Assembly: GCA_016218085.1 (NCBI GenBank)
Contig: JACREY010000012.1
Location: 124,001-188,000 of the forward strand
Origin: Ignavibacteriota bacterium
GTDB taxonomy: Bacteria; Bacteroidota; Ignavibacteria; Tepidaquicellales; Tepidaquicellaceae
Length of the DNA: 64,000 nucleotides
Direction: 5' to 3'
Both the position numbers and the translations under genes were made by a program. The notes beneath the pieces are model-generated. The model ran no database searches. It saw only the letters and a program-made list of their open reading frames with translations, and had not been told where the DNA came from. Positions 9,213-18,136 of this stretch are shown here, in pieces (position 1 is the stretch's first letter; each line of letters begins with the position of its first letter).

Positions 9213-10307
9213 ATGCTCAAAATTACGGATTTGAAAACAGATTGCAGGTATTTCAGGGGAGATGTCCCTTGCCGCCAGAATAAGCAGTTCGGAGTGACCT
9301 GCGATAACTGCAGCTTTTTCAAAAAAACAAATGAAAAGATACTTATAATCAAGCTTGGTGCCGCAGGAGATGTAATCCGCACCACGCCCCTGCTCTATCC
9401 GATTAAAAACGATTTTCCGAAAGCAAAGATTTTTTGGCTGACATATTCGCCCGACCTCGTGCCGGTTAATTCCGATTTATGCGCGGATGTTGTTCTGATG
9501 TGCGATTTTAAAAGCGTGATGTACCTGAAGGAAGTCGAATTCGACATCGTGATTAATCTCGATAAAGACCGCGAAGCAATCAGCCTGATGAACTCCATTA
9601 AGGCAAGAAAGAAATACGGATATACCATAAAAGACGGAATCTGCTGGCCAATAAACCAGTATGCCGAGCATAAATTCCTTACAGGCGTGTTCGATAACCT
9701 TTCAAAGGAAAATACCAAAAGCTATCCGGAAGAAATTTTCGAAATATGCGGGCATAAATTCAACAAAGAAAAATATATAGTCGAACTCGATGATAAATTC
9801 GATATGAAATGGGATATGGATTTTTCCAAAAAAATAATCGGACTCAATACAGGATGCGGCGAGCGCTGGACCTCGAGACTGTGGAGCGATGATAACTGGA
9901 TTAACCTGATTCACAGACTCTATGATAAAGGATATGAGATAGTCCTTCTCGGCGGACCGCAGGAAGATGAGAAAAACAAATTATACGCAGGAAGCACCAG
10001 GGCAAAATATTTCGGATATTTCCCCTTGAAAACTTTTCTTCACCTTGTGAATAAATGCTCACTTGTAATTACGCAGGTTACCATGACCATGCATATTGCA
10101 ATCGGACTGGACAAGAAACTGCTCCTGATGAATAATATTTTCAACCCGAATGAATATGAACTTTACGGAAACGGTGAAATCATTCAGCCAAAAAAAGAAT
10201 GCAAGTGCTACTTCAGCCCTAAATGCGTGAATCCTGAATACAGCTGCATGGATTACCTTTTGCCCGAAGACGTTTTTGAGTCAGCTCTTAAATTATTGAA
10301 TTCGTAA
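9213..10307 (+). CDS. Glycosyltransferase family 9 (heptosyltransferase-like)
   Basis: GT-B enzyme of 364 residues related to ADP-heptose:LPS heptosyltransferases, which build lipopolysaccharide core at the inner membrane. Family signs are ILIIKLGAAGDVIRTTPLL at residues about 44-62, the acceptor-domain strand NTGCGERWTSRLWS and EIVLLGGPQEDEKN. An extra N-terminal extension of about 35 residues carries four cysteines (CRYFRGDVPC and VTCDNC), and the C-terminus adds a second cluster (CKCYFSPKC), suggesting a metal site not general to GT9. The gene abuts the next glycosyltransferase with no gap. Confidence 0.88.
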   Translation: MLKITDLKTDCRYFRGDVPCRQNKQFGVTCDNCSFFKKTNEKILIIKLGAAGDVIRTTPLLYPIKNDFPKAKIFWLTYSPDLVPVNSDLCADVVLMCDFKSVMYLKEVEFDIVINLDKDREAISLMNSIKARKKYGYTIKDGICWPINQYAEHKFLTGVFDNLSKENTKSYPEEIFEICGHKFNKEKYIVELDDKFDMKWDMDFSKKIIGLNTGCGERWTSRLWSDDNWINLIHRLYDKGYEIVLLGGPQEDEKNKLYAGSTRAKYFGYFPLKTFLHLVNKCSLVITQVTMTMHIAIGLDKKLLLMNNIFNPNEYELYGNGEIIQPKKECKCYFSPKCVNPEYSCMDYLLPEDVFESALKLLNS

Positions 10308-11459
10308 ATGAAGATTGTAATAATAGGCACGGCGTATCCGATGAGAGGAGGTATAGCTCAGTATAATTCCATACTGTACAAATACCTTTCCGAAAAAAAT
10401 GATGTTAAAGTTTTTTCATTCAAGAGGCAGTATCCCGAATTCCTCTTTCCCGGCAAAACCCAGTTTGAAACAGGCGAGCCCGCTTTCAAAATACCGGAAG
10501 ATAAAAATGTAATTGCAGTCGATTCGGTAAATCCTTTTAACTGGCTTTTCACTGCGCTTAAAATCAGAAAGGAAAATCCCGACCTGCTTATTTATAAGTA
10601 CTGGATTCCGTTCTTTGCTCCGTGTTTCTTTACGATTTCTTTAATCGTGAAGATGTTCAGTAAAACGAAAGTTCTTTTTATATGCGATAACGTCATCCCT
10701 CACGAGAAGAGAATAGGAGATAAGTTTTTTACGAAACTCGTTTTCTCCGTTGTAAATTATTTCATAGTCCAGTCTCAGACAGTTGAAAAGGATTTGAAAA
10801 TATTCAATAAAAAAAACAAGCCGTATAAACTTTCTCCTCATCCGCTATATAACATCTTCGGTGAAAAGATTGATAAAGCCGAAGCAAGAAAATATATCGA
10901 AGAAAATTATAATGTTAAATTCGGCACGGATAAGGTTCTTCTCTTTTTCGGATACATCAGGAAATATAAAGGCCTTATGTACCTGCTCGAAGCAATGCCG
11001 CAAATTCTGAAAGACAATAATGTAAAGCTTCTCATTGCGGGTGAGTTCTACGACGATGAAAAACCATACAGGGAAAAAATGAAACAGCTTGGTATCGAAG
11101 ATAATATATTTTTGCTCTCAGATTTTATGCCCGATGAAAAAGTGAGGTATTTCTTTTCCGCCTGCGACTGCCTCGTGCTGCCCTATACGGATGCAACCCA
11201 GAGCGGTATTGTGCAGATTGCATATTATTACGATAAACCCGCAATCGTAACGGATGTAGGCGGGCTTTCCGAAGTTGTGGTTAAGGATAAAACAGGAATT
11301 ATTATCAGTCCGGGTAGTGTTAATGAAATAGCCGGTGCTGTGAAGCGGTTCTACGAAGAAAACCTCGAAGAAAAATTCTCCGATAACATTAAAGAGGAAA
11401 AGAAAAAATATTCGTGGGAAACCTTTGTTGAAAACATTATGAATCTTGCAGAAAAGTGA
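10308..11459 (+). CDS. Glycosyltransferase family 4
   Basis: 383-residue GT-B retaining glycosyltransferase. The N-terminal domain opens with IVIIGTAYPMRGGIAQYNS and the nucleotide-sugar domain shows GYIRKYKGLMYLLEAMP and the DVGGLSEVV strand. The usual E-x7-E motif is altered: the region reads DATQSGIVQIAYYYDKP, a variant seen in some GT4 proteins. Its ATG directly follows the stop of the GT9 gene, so translation is probably coupled. Donor and acceptor sugars cannot be told from sequence. Confidence 0.88.
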   Translation: MKIVIIGTAYPMRGGIAQYNSILYKYLSEKNDVKVFSFKRQYPEFLFPGKTQFETGEPAFKIPEDKNVIAVDSVNPFNWLFTALKIRKENPDLLIYKYWIPFFAPCFFTISLIVKMFSKTKVLFICDNVIPHEKRIGDKFFTKLVFSVVNYFIVQSQTVEKDLKIFNKKNKPYKLSPHPLYNIFGEKIDKAEARKYIEENYNVKFGTDKVLLFFGYIRKYKGLMYLLEAMPQILKDNNVKLLIAGEFYDDEKPYREKMKQLGIEDNIFLLSDFMPDEKVRYFFSACDCLVLPYTDATQSGIVQIAYYYDKPAIVTDVGGLSEVVVKDKTGIIISPGSVNEIAGAVKRFYEENLEEKFSDNIKEEKKKYSWETFVENIMNLAEK

Positions 11460-11470
11460 TTTTGCTTATT

Positions 11471-11622
11471 GATGCAGCCCGGCTCTTTGCTTTAGCTCTT
11501 ACTATTTGCATTTTACGATTTACTATTTACCATTTTTTAAGTATTAAATTGATGCAGCCCGGCTCTTTGCTTTAGTTCTTACTATTTACATTTTACGATT
11601 TACAATTTACCCTTTTTAAGTA
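11471..11622. repeat. 80-base tandem duplication in a 3' intergenic region
   Basis: Two copies (starting 11471 and 11551) begin with gatgcagcccggctctttgc and continue into an AT-rich tail with words such as tttacgattta. They differ at a handful of bases. The tail belongs to a repeat family also seen near 16690 and 34230. Confidence 0.75.
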
Positions 11623-11659
11623 ATGAAAGTATAAAAATTTATATTTAAGTTTATTGATT

Positions 11660-12466
11660 ATGAAATACGACCCCATAAAAAGAACGTTTGGAAATATTGT
11701 ATCGAGAAATGCTTTTCTCAGAAAAGTGTTTTACCGGATTCTCGACCTGATGTTTCTCCGCTCCTGGCACGTGAGAAAAGAAATAAAAGATAAGATTAAA
11801 AATACGGGTAAGATGGACATCTTTGATGCAGGAATGGGGTTCGGACAATACACATATTTTCTTGCCAGACATTTCCCTGATGCCAATATATTCGCCGTGG
11901 ACGTGAAGGATGAACAGGTGGAGGACTGCAGGTACTTTTTTTCCAAATGCAAAATTGAAAAAGCAAAATTCGAAATTGCCGACCTTACAAAAATAGATTA
12001 TGAAAACCGTTTTGATTTTATACTCTCCGTTGACGTGATGGAGCATATTGTTGAAGATGAAATAGTATTCAAAAACTTTGCAAATGCATTAAAAAAAGGC
12101 GGAACACTTCTCGTGAATACACCCTCAGACCTTGGCGGCAGCGACGCTCACGACCACGACGACGAAAGCTTTATCGAAGAGCACGCAAGAGTCGGATATT
12201 CAAAACAGGATATCACCGAAAAGCTTGAACGGGCAGGACTGAAAGTAACCGACTTCCGCTATTCATACGGAAAGTTCGGAACAATCTCCTGGCGCCTCGG
12301 TATCAAGTATCCGATTTTGATTGCAGGTGTTTCCAAAATCCTTATACTGATTTTACCGTTGTACTATTTCTTTACGCTCTGGCTCGTGCTTATCCTGATG
12401 TGGCTGGATGTTAAGTCGGATAACAAAGAGGGAACAGGCGTTATAGTTCTTGCTGAAAAGCAGTAA
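11660..12466 (+). CDS. Class I SAM-dependent methyltransferase with C-terminal membrane segment
   Basis: 268 residues from the ATG at MKYDPIKRTF; an in-frame TTG two codons upstream is less likely. SAM-binding motif I reads IFDAGMGFGQYTYF, followed by the acidic strand IFAVDVKDEQV and the motif FDFILSVDVMEH, all typical of UbiG/methyltransferase-11 enzymes. Residues about 215-250 are strongly hydrophobic (ILILILPLYYFFTLW), so the enzyme is likely held at the inner membrane. Surrounded by glycosyltransferases, it may modify a lipid-linked glycan; the substrate is unknown. Confidence 0.82.
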   Translation: MKYDPIKRTFGNIVSRNAFLRKVFYRILDLMFLRSWHVRKEIKDKIKNTGKMDIFDAGMGFGQYTYFLARHFPDANIFAVDVKDEQVEDCRYFFSKCKIEKAKFEIADLTKIDYENRFDFILSVDVMEHIVEDEIVFKNFANALKKGGTLLVNTPSDLGGSDAHDHDDESFIEEHARVGYSKQDITEKLERAGLKVTDFRYSYGKFGTISWRLGIKYPILIAGVSKILILILPLYYFFTLWLVLILMWLDVKSDNKEGTGVIVLAEKQ

Positions 12467-12490
12467 ATGCAATTTTATTAAAAGATTGTT

Positions 12491-13831
12491 ATGACTAATT
12501 TCAAAAAACTATCTGCACAGCAGAGGAAATATTTTTTTCTTATCCTTCTCTCTGCATTTATAATAAAATTAATACTTGCATTTACTCTGCCCGCTGAAAT
12601 TCGCTCTGACAGCCTCGATTATCACAGGATTGCAGTTAACCTCGTTAAGTTCGGGGAATACTCCTTCGAATCAGGAAAGCCTACAGGCAACTTTGCCTGC
12701 GGTTACCCGCTTTTCCTTGCAGGAGTTTATAAAATATTCGGTACGGAACAGATTTGGGTGCGCATAATAAACTCTCTTCTCGAAATTATCACGGGTTTTT
12801 TCTTCTTCCTCATTTCGACGAAGTTCTTTAATGAAAAATGGTCGCTGGTTTCGCTTGCAATATTTACTTTCTTTCCGTCTAATGTTTTATTCTCGCAGAC
12901 GGTACTTACCGAGCCCGTTTTCGGTATGTTTGCAGTGATTCTGCTGTGGTACTGCATTAACGGCGTTATTAACAATAAAATTTTCTTTATCGGGCTGCTC
13001 TGGGGATATGCAGTGCTAATCCGCTCCTCGTTCGCGCTTTCGCTTTTCCTTATGCTGATATTTATTTTCAAGTACAGAAGACAGCTATTCGAAGGCTTCA
13101 AAACAAAAAGAATTAAACGCGTAATTCAGTATTCCATAATCTTTATTTTCGGAGCCGCACTCGTAATTGCTCCCTGGCTTATCAGGAATAAAACCGTCCT
13201 CGGCACATTTACCATTGCCACGCAGGGCGGATTCACTTTCTGGTCGGGAAGCAATCCGAATGCAACAGGAACCTGGTATTATAAAATAGAGGAATCAAAC
13301 CCGATGTTCAATATCACAGACGAGGTAGAGCGCGACAGGGCATTTTTCAAAGAGGGGATTGATTACGCATTGCACAATCCTCATAAATTCATAATCACGG
13401 GATTTAAAAAAATCGGTTACCTCTTTTCCTCCGAACGACTTATCCTGCTTTACTTTACGCAGGGCGAAAAAACCGGGATGACTTCTACCGAAGTCTATAA
13501 ATCCATAAATCCGCTATTCATAGCGCTTGTGAATATTCCTTACTTTGCTGTGATGTTGCTTGGTACCTGGGGATTGTTTGCATTTAAAAAACATAAGTTC
13601 TTTCTCTACGGATTTATTGTAACCTGGATGATTACTTTCTTCCTCTTCGTTGCTCTTGCAAGGTATCATTATGTTCTTATTCCTTTCTTTATTCTCGGTA
13701 CGGTTAAATTTATTTCCGAAAGACAAATTATTTGGAAAGAACTTTCTTTGACAAAAAAAATATCGGCAATAGCATTCAATATATTCCTGCTCGGTGTATG
13801 GACATCCGAATTTTATTTGATGTATAAATGA
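12491..13831 (+). CDS. Membrane glycosyltransferase, GT39/ArnT-like
   Basis: 446-residue polytopic protein with about ten hydrophobic helices. The first extracytoplasmic loop carries DSLDYHRIAVNL with acidic residues in the place of the catalytic Asp of GT-C enzymes (PMT/ArnT superfamily), which use polyprenyl-phosphate sugars and act on the periplasmic side. The gene overlaps the next membrane glycosyltransferase by four bases (ATGA), so the two are made together. Confidence 0.82.
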   Translation: MTNFKKLSAQQRKYFFLILLSAFIIKLILAFTLPAEIRSDSLDYHRIAVNLVKFGEYSFESGKPTGNFACGYPLFLAGVYKIFGTEQIWVRIINSLLEIITGFFFFLISTKFFNEKWSLVSLAIFTFFPSNVLFSQTVLTEPVFGMFAVILLWYCINGVINNKIFFIGLLWGYAVLIRSSFALSLFLMLIFIFKYRRQLFEGFKTKRIKRVIQYSIIFIFGAALVIAPWLIRNKTVLGTFTIATQGGFTFWSGSNPNATGTWYYKIEESNPMFNITDEVERDRAFFKEGIDYALHNPHKFIITGFKKIGYLFSSERLILLYFTQGEKTGMTSTEVYKSINPLFIALVNIPYFAVMLLGTWGLFAFKKHKFFLYGFIVTWMITFFLFVALARYHYVLIPFFILGTVKFISERQIIWKELSLTKKISAIAFNIFLLGVWTSEFYLMYK

Positions 13832-15186
13832 AATTAAACGTAAGTAAAATATTGCTGACTTTTTTTCTTCTGGTGATACTCGCAATATCTCTTTTCCGTA
13901 CGGTTAACTATGCGATAATATTTTCAGAGCAGAGTATTCAAATGGATTTCACCGCATACTACGCAGCAGGGAAGTCGCTGAATAGCGGACTCTCTCCTTA
14001 TGTGAACCATATCCTGACAAACTGGGAACTCTGGGACGGAATTGCTTCCTTTAAACACAGCCGATTCCTCTATCCTCCGCTCGTGGCAAATCTCTTTCAG
14101 CCCCTTGCGTCCGTGCCTTATATAAATGCAAAATACATATGGAATTTCTTTAACCTGTTGTGTTATATCATTTGCTTTGCACTTCTTACGTTTATTTTTC
14201 TTCGGAATGATAAAAGCGAAAGGTACAAGAAGTTTAATAAAATACTGGTATCGGCAATTCTTGCTTTTAATTTCTTCCCGTTCCTGGCATTGCTGGAAAG
14301 AGGACAGATTGATTTGGTCACATTGTTTTTTATTCTTCTCGGCTTCTCATTCTTTCTTAAAAAAAATAAAAACGAATTCTTCTCCGGCGTATTCTTCGGA
14401 ATTGCCACGCTGTTCAAGCTATACAGCTTCCTGCTTATTCCGTTCTTCTTAGTGCAGAAAAAATATAAAGTGATTTACGGATACCTTACGGGTATAACTG
14501 TTCTGGTATTGCTTACGATTGTATTCAGCGGGACAAAACTATCCTATGAATACCTTGCAACCGAAGCTCCCAGAATTGCAAAATTCGGAAGCAGCGGAAC
14601 ACCGGAAATGCAGCTCCCCGTGTGGATTCTGCAGGCATACCTGCCTATGACTCCGACCTCTATATCCATCATAGACGGACGTATGTACCTGACTGAATCT
14701 ATCAGCTTTAACTCGAAAGCATCTTTCATCCGCCTGTTCGAAGTTACTCTGCCGAATTTATTTTCGAATTCAATTTACTCCTTCTTCGTCTTCGCCGTAT
14801 TCTTCCTGCTCTTTCTTTATTTTAAAAAGAAAAACAAAATCGGCGAATTTGAAAATAAATTCATTTTCTGGCAGATGATTCTGATTGTAATAACACTATC
14901 CAGCCCTTACACATGGCTGATGAACCTCGTCTGGCTTATGCCACTTTCATTTGTGATTGTCGGTGAACTGCCCGGTATGATTAAAGAAAAAAAATATGCA
15001 GTTGCGGTAATTCTTATCGCAGGATTTATACTTCTCGCATATCCCGATAATTTGCTCGTAACTAAAAATATTAAAATAATCGGTGAGTTTTTTAAAAGCA
15101 GATTTGTGATTTCAGAATTTCTTCTTGCCCTTTCACTCTTCCTGATTCTAAAGTATAAAAAAAATTCTGAAGAAATTATTCCCTGA
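13828..15186 (+). CDS. Membrane glycosyltransferase, GT87-like (DUF2029)
   Basis: 452 residues with about eleven hydrophobic segments and the DFTAYYAAGKSLNSGLSPY loop after helix 1, the hallmark of GT87 polyprenyl-phosphate-mannose-type transferases (GT-C). The ERGQIDLVTLFFILLGF segment in the middle is also characteristic. Starts inside the stop of the preceding gene and ends 11 bases inside the convergent FkbM gene. Sugar specificity not deducible. Confidence 0.85.
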   Translation: MKLNVSKILLTFFLLVILAISLFRTVNYAIIFSEQSIQMDFTAYYAAGKSLNSGLSPYVNHILTNWELWDGIASFKHSRFLYPPLVANLFQPLASVPYINAKYIWNFFNLLCYIICFALLTFIFLRNDKSERYKKFNKILVSAILAFNFFPFLALLERGQIDLVTLFFILLGFSFFLKKNKNEFFSGVFFGIATLFKLYSFLLIPFFLVQKKYKVIYGYLTGITVLVLLTIVFSGTKLSYEYLATEAPRIAKFGSSGTPEMQLPVWILQAYLPMTPTSISIIDGRMYLTESISFNSKASFIRLFEVTLPNLFSNSIYSFFVFAVFFLLFLYFKKKNKIGEFENKFIFWQMILIVITLSSPYTWLMNLVWLMPLSFVIVGELPGMIKEKKYAVAVILIAGFILLAYPDNLLVTKNIKIIGEFFKSRFVISEFLLALSLFLILKYKKNSEEIIP

Positions 15187-15907
15187 AAAATATCGCGTCT
15201 ATCTGAAGCATTCTTCCTGTTTCTTTGTTTATAAATGCAGGCTGCACTCCGAATAAACTGAATCCCGATTTTGTTACCCGCTCGAATATCTGCGGAAACA
15301 GCGCTTGTCCCGCATACAGCGGCACCAGTGAAGTTTCCACAAGTAATCCTTTTGCCCTGCTTATGAAATGTCCGGCTCCGTTTAAAATCTTTTCTTCGAA
15401 TCCCTGCGTGTCAATTTTTATGAAAATGTTTTTTGCGTCACCCGAATATTTGTCTCCGATTGTATCCAGCCTGTAAATCTTTGTCTTTTCGCTTCCGATG
15501 TATTTGGATTCAGGCGCCGCATTCACGTGCTCGTCCATTATCTTCATCACCGAACTGCTTATCGAGTTTTTTGAAATATTAATCTCAATCTCTCCGTCCT
15601 CGTCGCCGATTGCGCATCTCTCTGCTATTGCCCACATTGCATTGCCTGCGCTTCTCTTTGTCAATGCTTCGTGAGCAGATGATAGCGGCTCGAATGAAAC
15701 AATCTTACCACCGTAGCCCAGCTTGAATATCATGTTCGAAAACTGCCCTGCGTTTGCGCCGATATCAAAAATCAAATCAATCTTATTATGAGCGAGCTGC
15801 TTCATCAGCACCTCTTCGTCTGTCATCTTTACGTCCACTCCGAGCCTGTTTCCGATTTTCCTGGAAAGCATTTCGGATTTTATTTTCAAAAGTTTTAAGT
15901 CGGGCAT
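15176..15907 (-). CDS. FkbM family methyltransferase
   Basis: 243-residue SAM-dependent methyltransferase of the FkbM family. Motif I is LIFDIGANAGQFS, followed by KIVSFEPLSSAHE and the family-typical IKIDTQGFEEKIL. FkbM enzymes O-methylate sugars or natural products, and here the glycan neighbours point to sugar methylation. It lies one base downstream of a GT2 gene on the same strand, so they form a unit. The 3' ends of this and the convergent GT87 gene overlap. Confidence 0.9.
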   Translation of the reverse strand: MPDLKLLKIKSEMLSRKIGNRLGVDVKMTDEEVLMKQLAHNKIDLIFDIGANAGQFSNMIFKLGYGGKIVSFEPLSSAHEALTKRSAGNAMWAIAERCAIGDEDGEIEINISKNSISSSVMKIMDEHVNAAPESKYIGSEKTKIYRLDTIGDKYSGDAKNIFIKIDTQGFEEKILNGAGHFISRAKGLLVETSLVPLYAGQALFPQIFERVTKSGFSLFGVQPAFINKETGRMLQIDAIFFRE

Positions 15908-15908
15908 A

Positions 15909-16676
15909 CTATAAAATTTTTCTGTATTTAATAATGTGAATTATAAATTTAAAAGCCAGCTTCACGTGATTCAATAATACGTAAAATATATTGAAATGTC
16001 TCGATAATATTTTTATTCTCTCCACCAGCGAACTTATCGTGTTCTTTCTCGAATAACCTCCAAGCAGGAATCTTGAAATTATTTTTTTAGTATTGATAAT
16101 TTTATTACTGCTCTTTAAAACCTTGATTGTCCAGTCTATATCCGCGCAGTGTCTGTAGCTCAAATCGTAATCTACTACGGCACTTTTCTTTATAATCAGC
16201 GACTGGTGCGTGATTACCATTCCGTCTATCATATTTCTCCAGGTAAGGTTTTCAGGTGGAGTCTTAAGCTTTCTTCTGCCGAAACTTTTTCCTTCTTCAT
16301 CCACAAGTTCCGTATCGCCGTAATAAACATCTGCATTTTCTCCCGACACAAAAACTTCATTGAGAGTATTCCCGGAATAAATCATATCCCCGCCGTTTAA
16401 AAACCAAAGATATTCTCCCGTTGCCATTTTTATTCCCTTATTCATAGCGTCGTATATTCCATTGTCGGGCTCGGATATCCATTTCGTGATTATGTCTCCG
16501 CTCTGCTTTATCACATCTATTGTTCCGTCCTTCGAGCCGCCGTCAACCACAATGTACTCGATGTCGGGATAGCTCTGCTTCCTCACGCTGTCCATTGTTT
16601 TAGTAAAATTATCCCTGTTGTTAAAAACAATAGTGATAATGCTTACTTTGGGTTTATATATATTATTATTGTTCAA
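15909..16676 (-). CDS. Glycosyltransferase family 2
   Basis: 255-residue GT-A inverting glycosyltransferase. The fold signature VSIITIVFNNRDNF opens the domain; the YIVVDGGSKDGT strand and the EPDNGIYDAMNKGI and LWFLNGGD (DxD-equivalent) motifs follow in order, identical in layout to WcaA/WbbL-like colanic-acid-type enzymes. Directly upstream of the FkbM gene. Confidence 0.92.
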   Translation of the reverse strand: MNNNNIYKPKVSIITIVFNNRDNFTKTMDSVRKQSYPDIEYIVVDGGSKDGTIDVIKQSGDIITKWISEPDNGIYDAMNKGIKMATGEYLWFLNGGDMIYSGNTLNEVFVSGENADVYYGDTELVDEEGKSFGRRKLKTPPENLTWRNMIDGMVITHQSLIIKKSAVVDYDLSYRHCADIDWTIKVLKSSNKIINTKKIISRFLLGGYSRKNTISSLVERIKILSRHFNIFYVLLNHVKLAFKFIIHIIKYRKIL

Positions 16677-16751
16677 TTATATTTTTAATAATCTATTAAG
16701 CGTAAAATGTAAAACGTAAAAAGTGAATCGTCAATCGTAAATTAGAGCATT

Positions 16752-16880
16752 CTTGCTCTCTTCGTGTTCCTTTGTGAAATCCTCTCTTGCTCTCTTCGTG
16801 TTCCTTTGTGAAATCCTCTCTTGCTCTCTTCGTGTTCCTTCGTGAAATCCTTCGTGCTCCTTCGTGAAATCCGCTCCTCA
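16752..16880. repeat. 34-base tandem repeat, three copies
   Basis: Copies start at 16752, 16786 and 16820 with the wording cttgctctcttcgtgttcct; a partial, diverged copy follows. It lies directly 3' of the GT4 gene and before the GT2 gene. An open frame through it encodes only repeated RxxRExxK-like residues and is not a gene. Confidence 0.8.
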
Positions 16881-16895
16881 AAATATCCGCTCTTG

Positions 16896-16933
16896 CTCTT
16901 CTACTATCTACTGACTACTATCTACTAACTACT
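16896..16933. repeat. TAGTTAGTAGATAG-family repeat at the end of the GT4 gene
   Basis: On the minus strand the words gtagttagtagatagtag run through the end of the coding region and supply its last codons (Val-Val-Ser-Arg) and stop. Same family at 18036-18136, 23757-23792, 23895-23925, 24344-24373, 24556-24593 and 30944-30977. Confidence 0.75.
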
Positions 16934-18018
16934 TCTTTATAAAATTCAAAAGTCTCTTCTGCGCACTTGTCCCACCCGAACATCTTCTCCCTCACATACC
17001 CGTTTTTAATCAGCCTCTCTCTCGCTTCCGTATCATTTATCACTTTCTCTATCGCTACCGACAGTTCCTCCTCGCTCCCAGGATTGAAATACTCCGCCGC
17101 ATCTCCTGCCACCTCCGGAAAACAGCTCGAGTCGCTTGCCGCTATCGGGCACCCGTAATGCATTGCCTCCAGCAGCGGAATCCCGAATCCCTCGTACAGC
17201 GATGGATAAATAAAAACACTTGCATACTTATACGCATTCGCAAGCTCCCTGTCGCTTCCTTCCGTCTGAAACACCTTTCCTTCCAGCCCGAAACTGCTTA
17301 TCATTTCCGCTTCATTCTTCCTGAACTCGCCTCCGCCAAAACATAAAAGGTCGAAATTATTTTTTATAAAATCCGAATCCCTGAATGCCTTTAGCACTAA
17401 TCCGAAATTTTTATATGCCCGCCTGTCGCCGACATAAAACAGGTAAGGCTTTTCGAATATCGGCTTCTCCGTCACCTCGTGCTTCAGCGAGTTCCCGTGA
17501 TATATCACCTTTATCTTTTCTTCGGGAATGTGATACAGCTCCAGCAGGTCCTTCTTTGTCGTTTCCGAAATGCAGATTATCCCGTCTGAATTCATCACTG
17601 CATTTTTCTTCCTCTCTATTGTTGCGTCCAGCCCGGAAAAGTTATCCGGAAATTTCTCGTGCGTAAAATCGTGCACCGTAATTATATCCCTTGTGCCGAT
17701 CTTCTTTTTATAATCCGCGTAATATGTGTGATGAAAAATGTCGTAATCAGTTTTCTTCCTGAACTTCTCGAATACAGGCTTCTGCAGTTTTGTCGATATC
17801 AGCTTTGTCTTCGGCAGTTGCGGAATTTTCTTCCCGTGGAATTTGTAATACTTTTCCTTCAAGTCATCCAGCCCGTACCTGTTTATATGATACCCCATAT
17901 AAAGTATAATATCCATATCTTTTTTTTCTGCAAGCCGCGAAATTATTTCATAAAAATACCTCGTGGCACCGCCGTACTTCTGAATCAGGAATATTTCGTA
18001 ATCATATAATACTTTCAT
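16918..18018 (-). CDS. Glycosyltransferase family 4
   Basis: 366-residue GT-B enzyme. The N-terminal domain shows YGGATRYFYEIISRLAEK; the C-terminal domain has YVGDRRAYKNFGLVLKAF and the donor-binding E-x7-E motif SLYEGFGIPLLEAM, intact here. It resembles mannosyl/glucosyl transferases of O-antigen clusters. The last four residues and the stop codon are read from an intergenic repeat, suggesting the original 3' end has been replaced. Confidence 0.92.
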   Translation of the reverse strand: MKVLYDYEIFLIQKYGGATRYFYEIISRLAEKKDMDIILYMGYHINRYGLDDLKEKYYKFHGKKIPQLPKTKLISTKLQKPVFEKFRKKTDYDIFHHTYYADYKKKIGTRDIITVHDFTHEKFPDNFSGLDATIERKKNAVMNSDGIICISETTKKDLLELYHIPEEKIKVIYHGNSLKHEVTEKPIFEKPYLFYVGDRRAYKNFGLVLKAFRDSDFIKNNFDLLCFGGGEFRKNEAEMISSFGLEGKVFQTEGSDRELANAYKYASVFIYPSLYEGFGIPLLEAMHYGCPIAASDSSCFPEVAGDAAEYFNPGSEEELSVAIEKVINDTEARERLIKNGYVREKMFGWDKCAEETFEFYKEVVSR

Positions 18019-18035
18019 TCAAAAAATATAAAATG

Positions 18036-18136
18036 TTCTTAGTTCTTCTGCTAACCTCTATCTCTAACTTCTGTCTTCTGACTTCTGCTCTAGTCAGCTC
18101 TTCTACTAACTACTATCTACTGACTACTAACTACTT
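18036..18136. repeat. TAGTTAGTAG-family repeat at the end of the GT-A gene
   Basis: Pyrimidine-rich low-complexity tract of ctaactactatctactgact words and looser cttctgac variants. On the minus strand it provides the TAG stop of the gene that ends at 18131. Confidence 0.7.

Noticed and set aside
16696-16881. 61-residue open frame
   Set aside because: It reads through the 34-base tandem repeat, so the repeated charged residues are an artefact; no start signal or homology.
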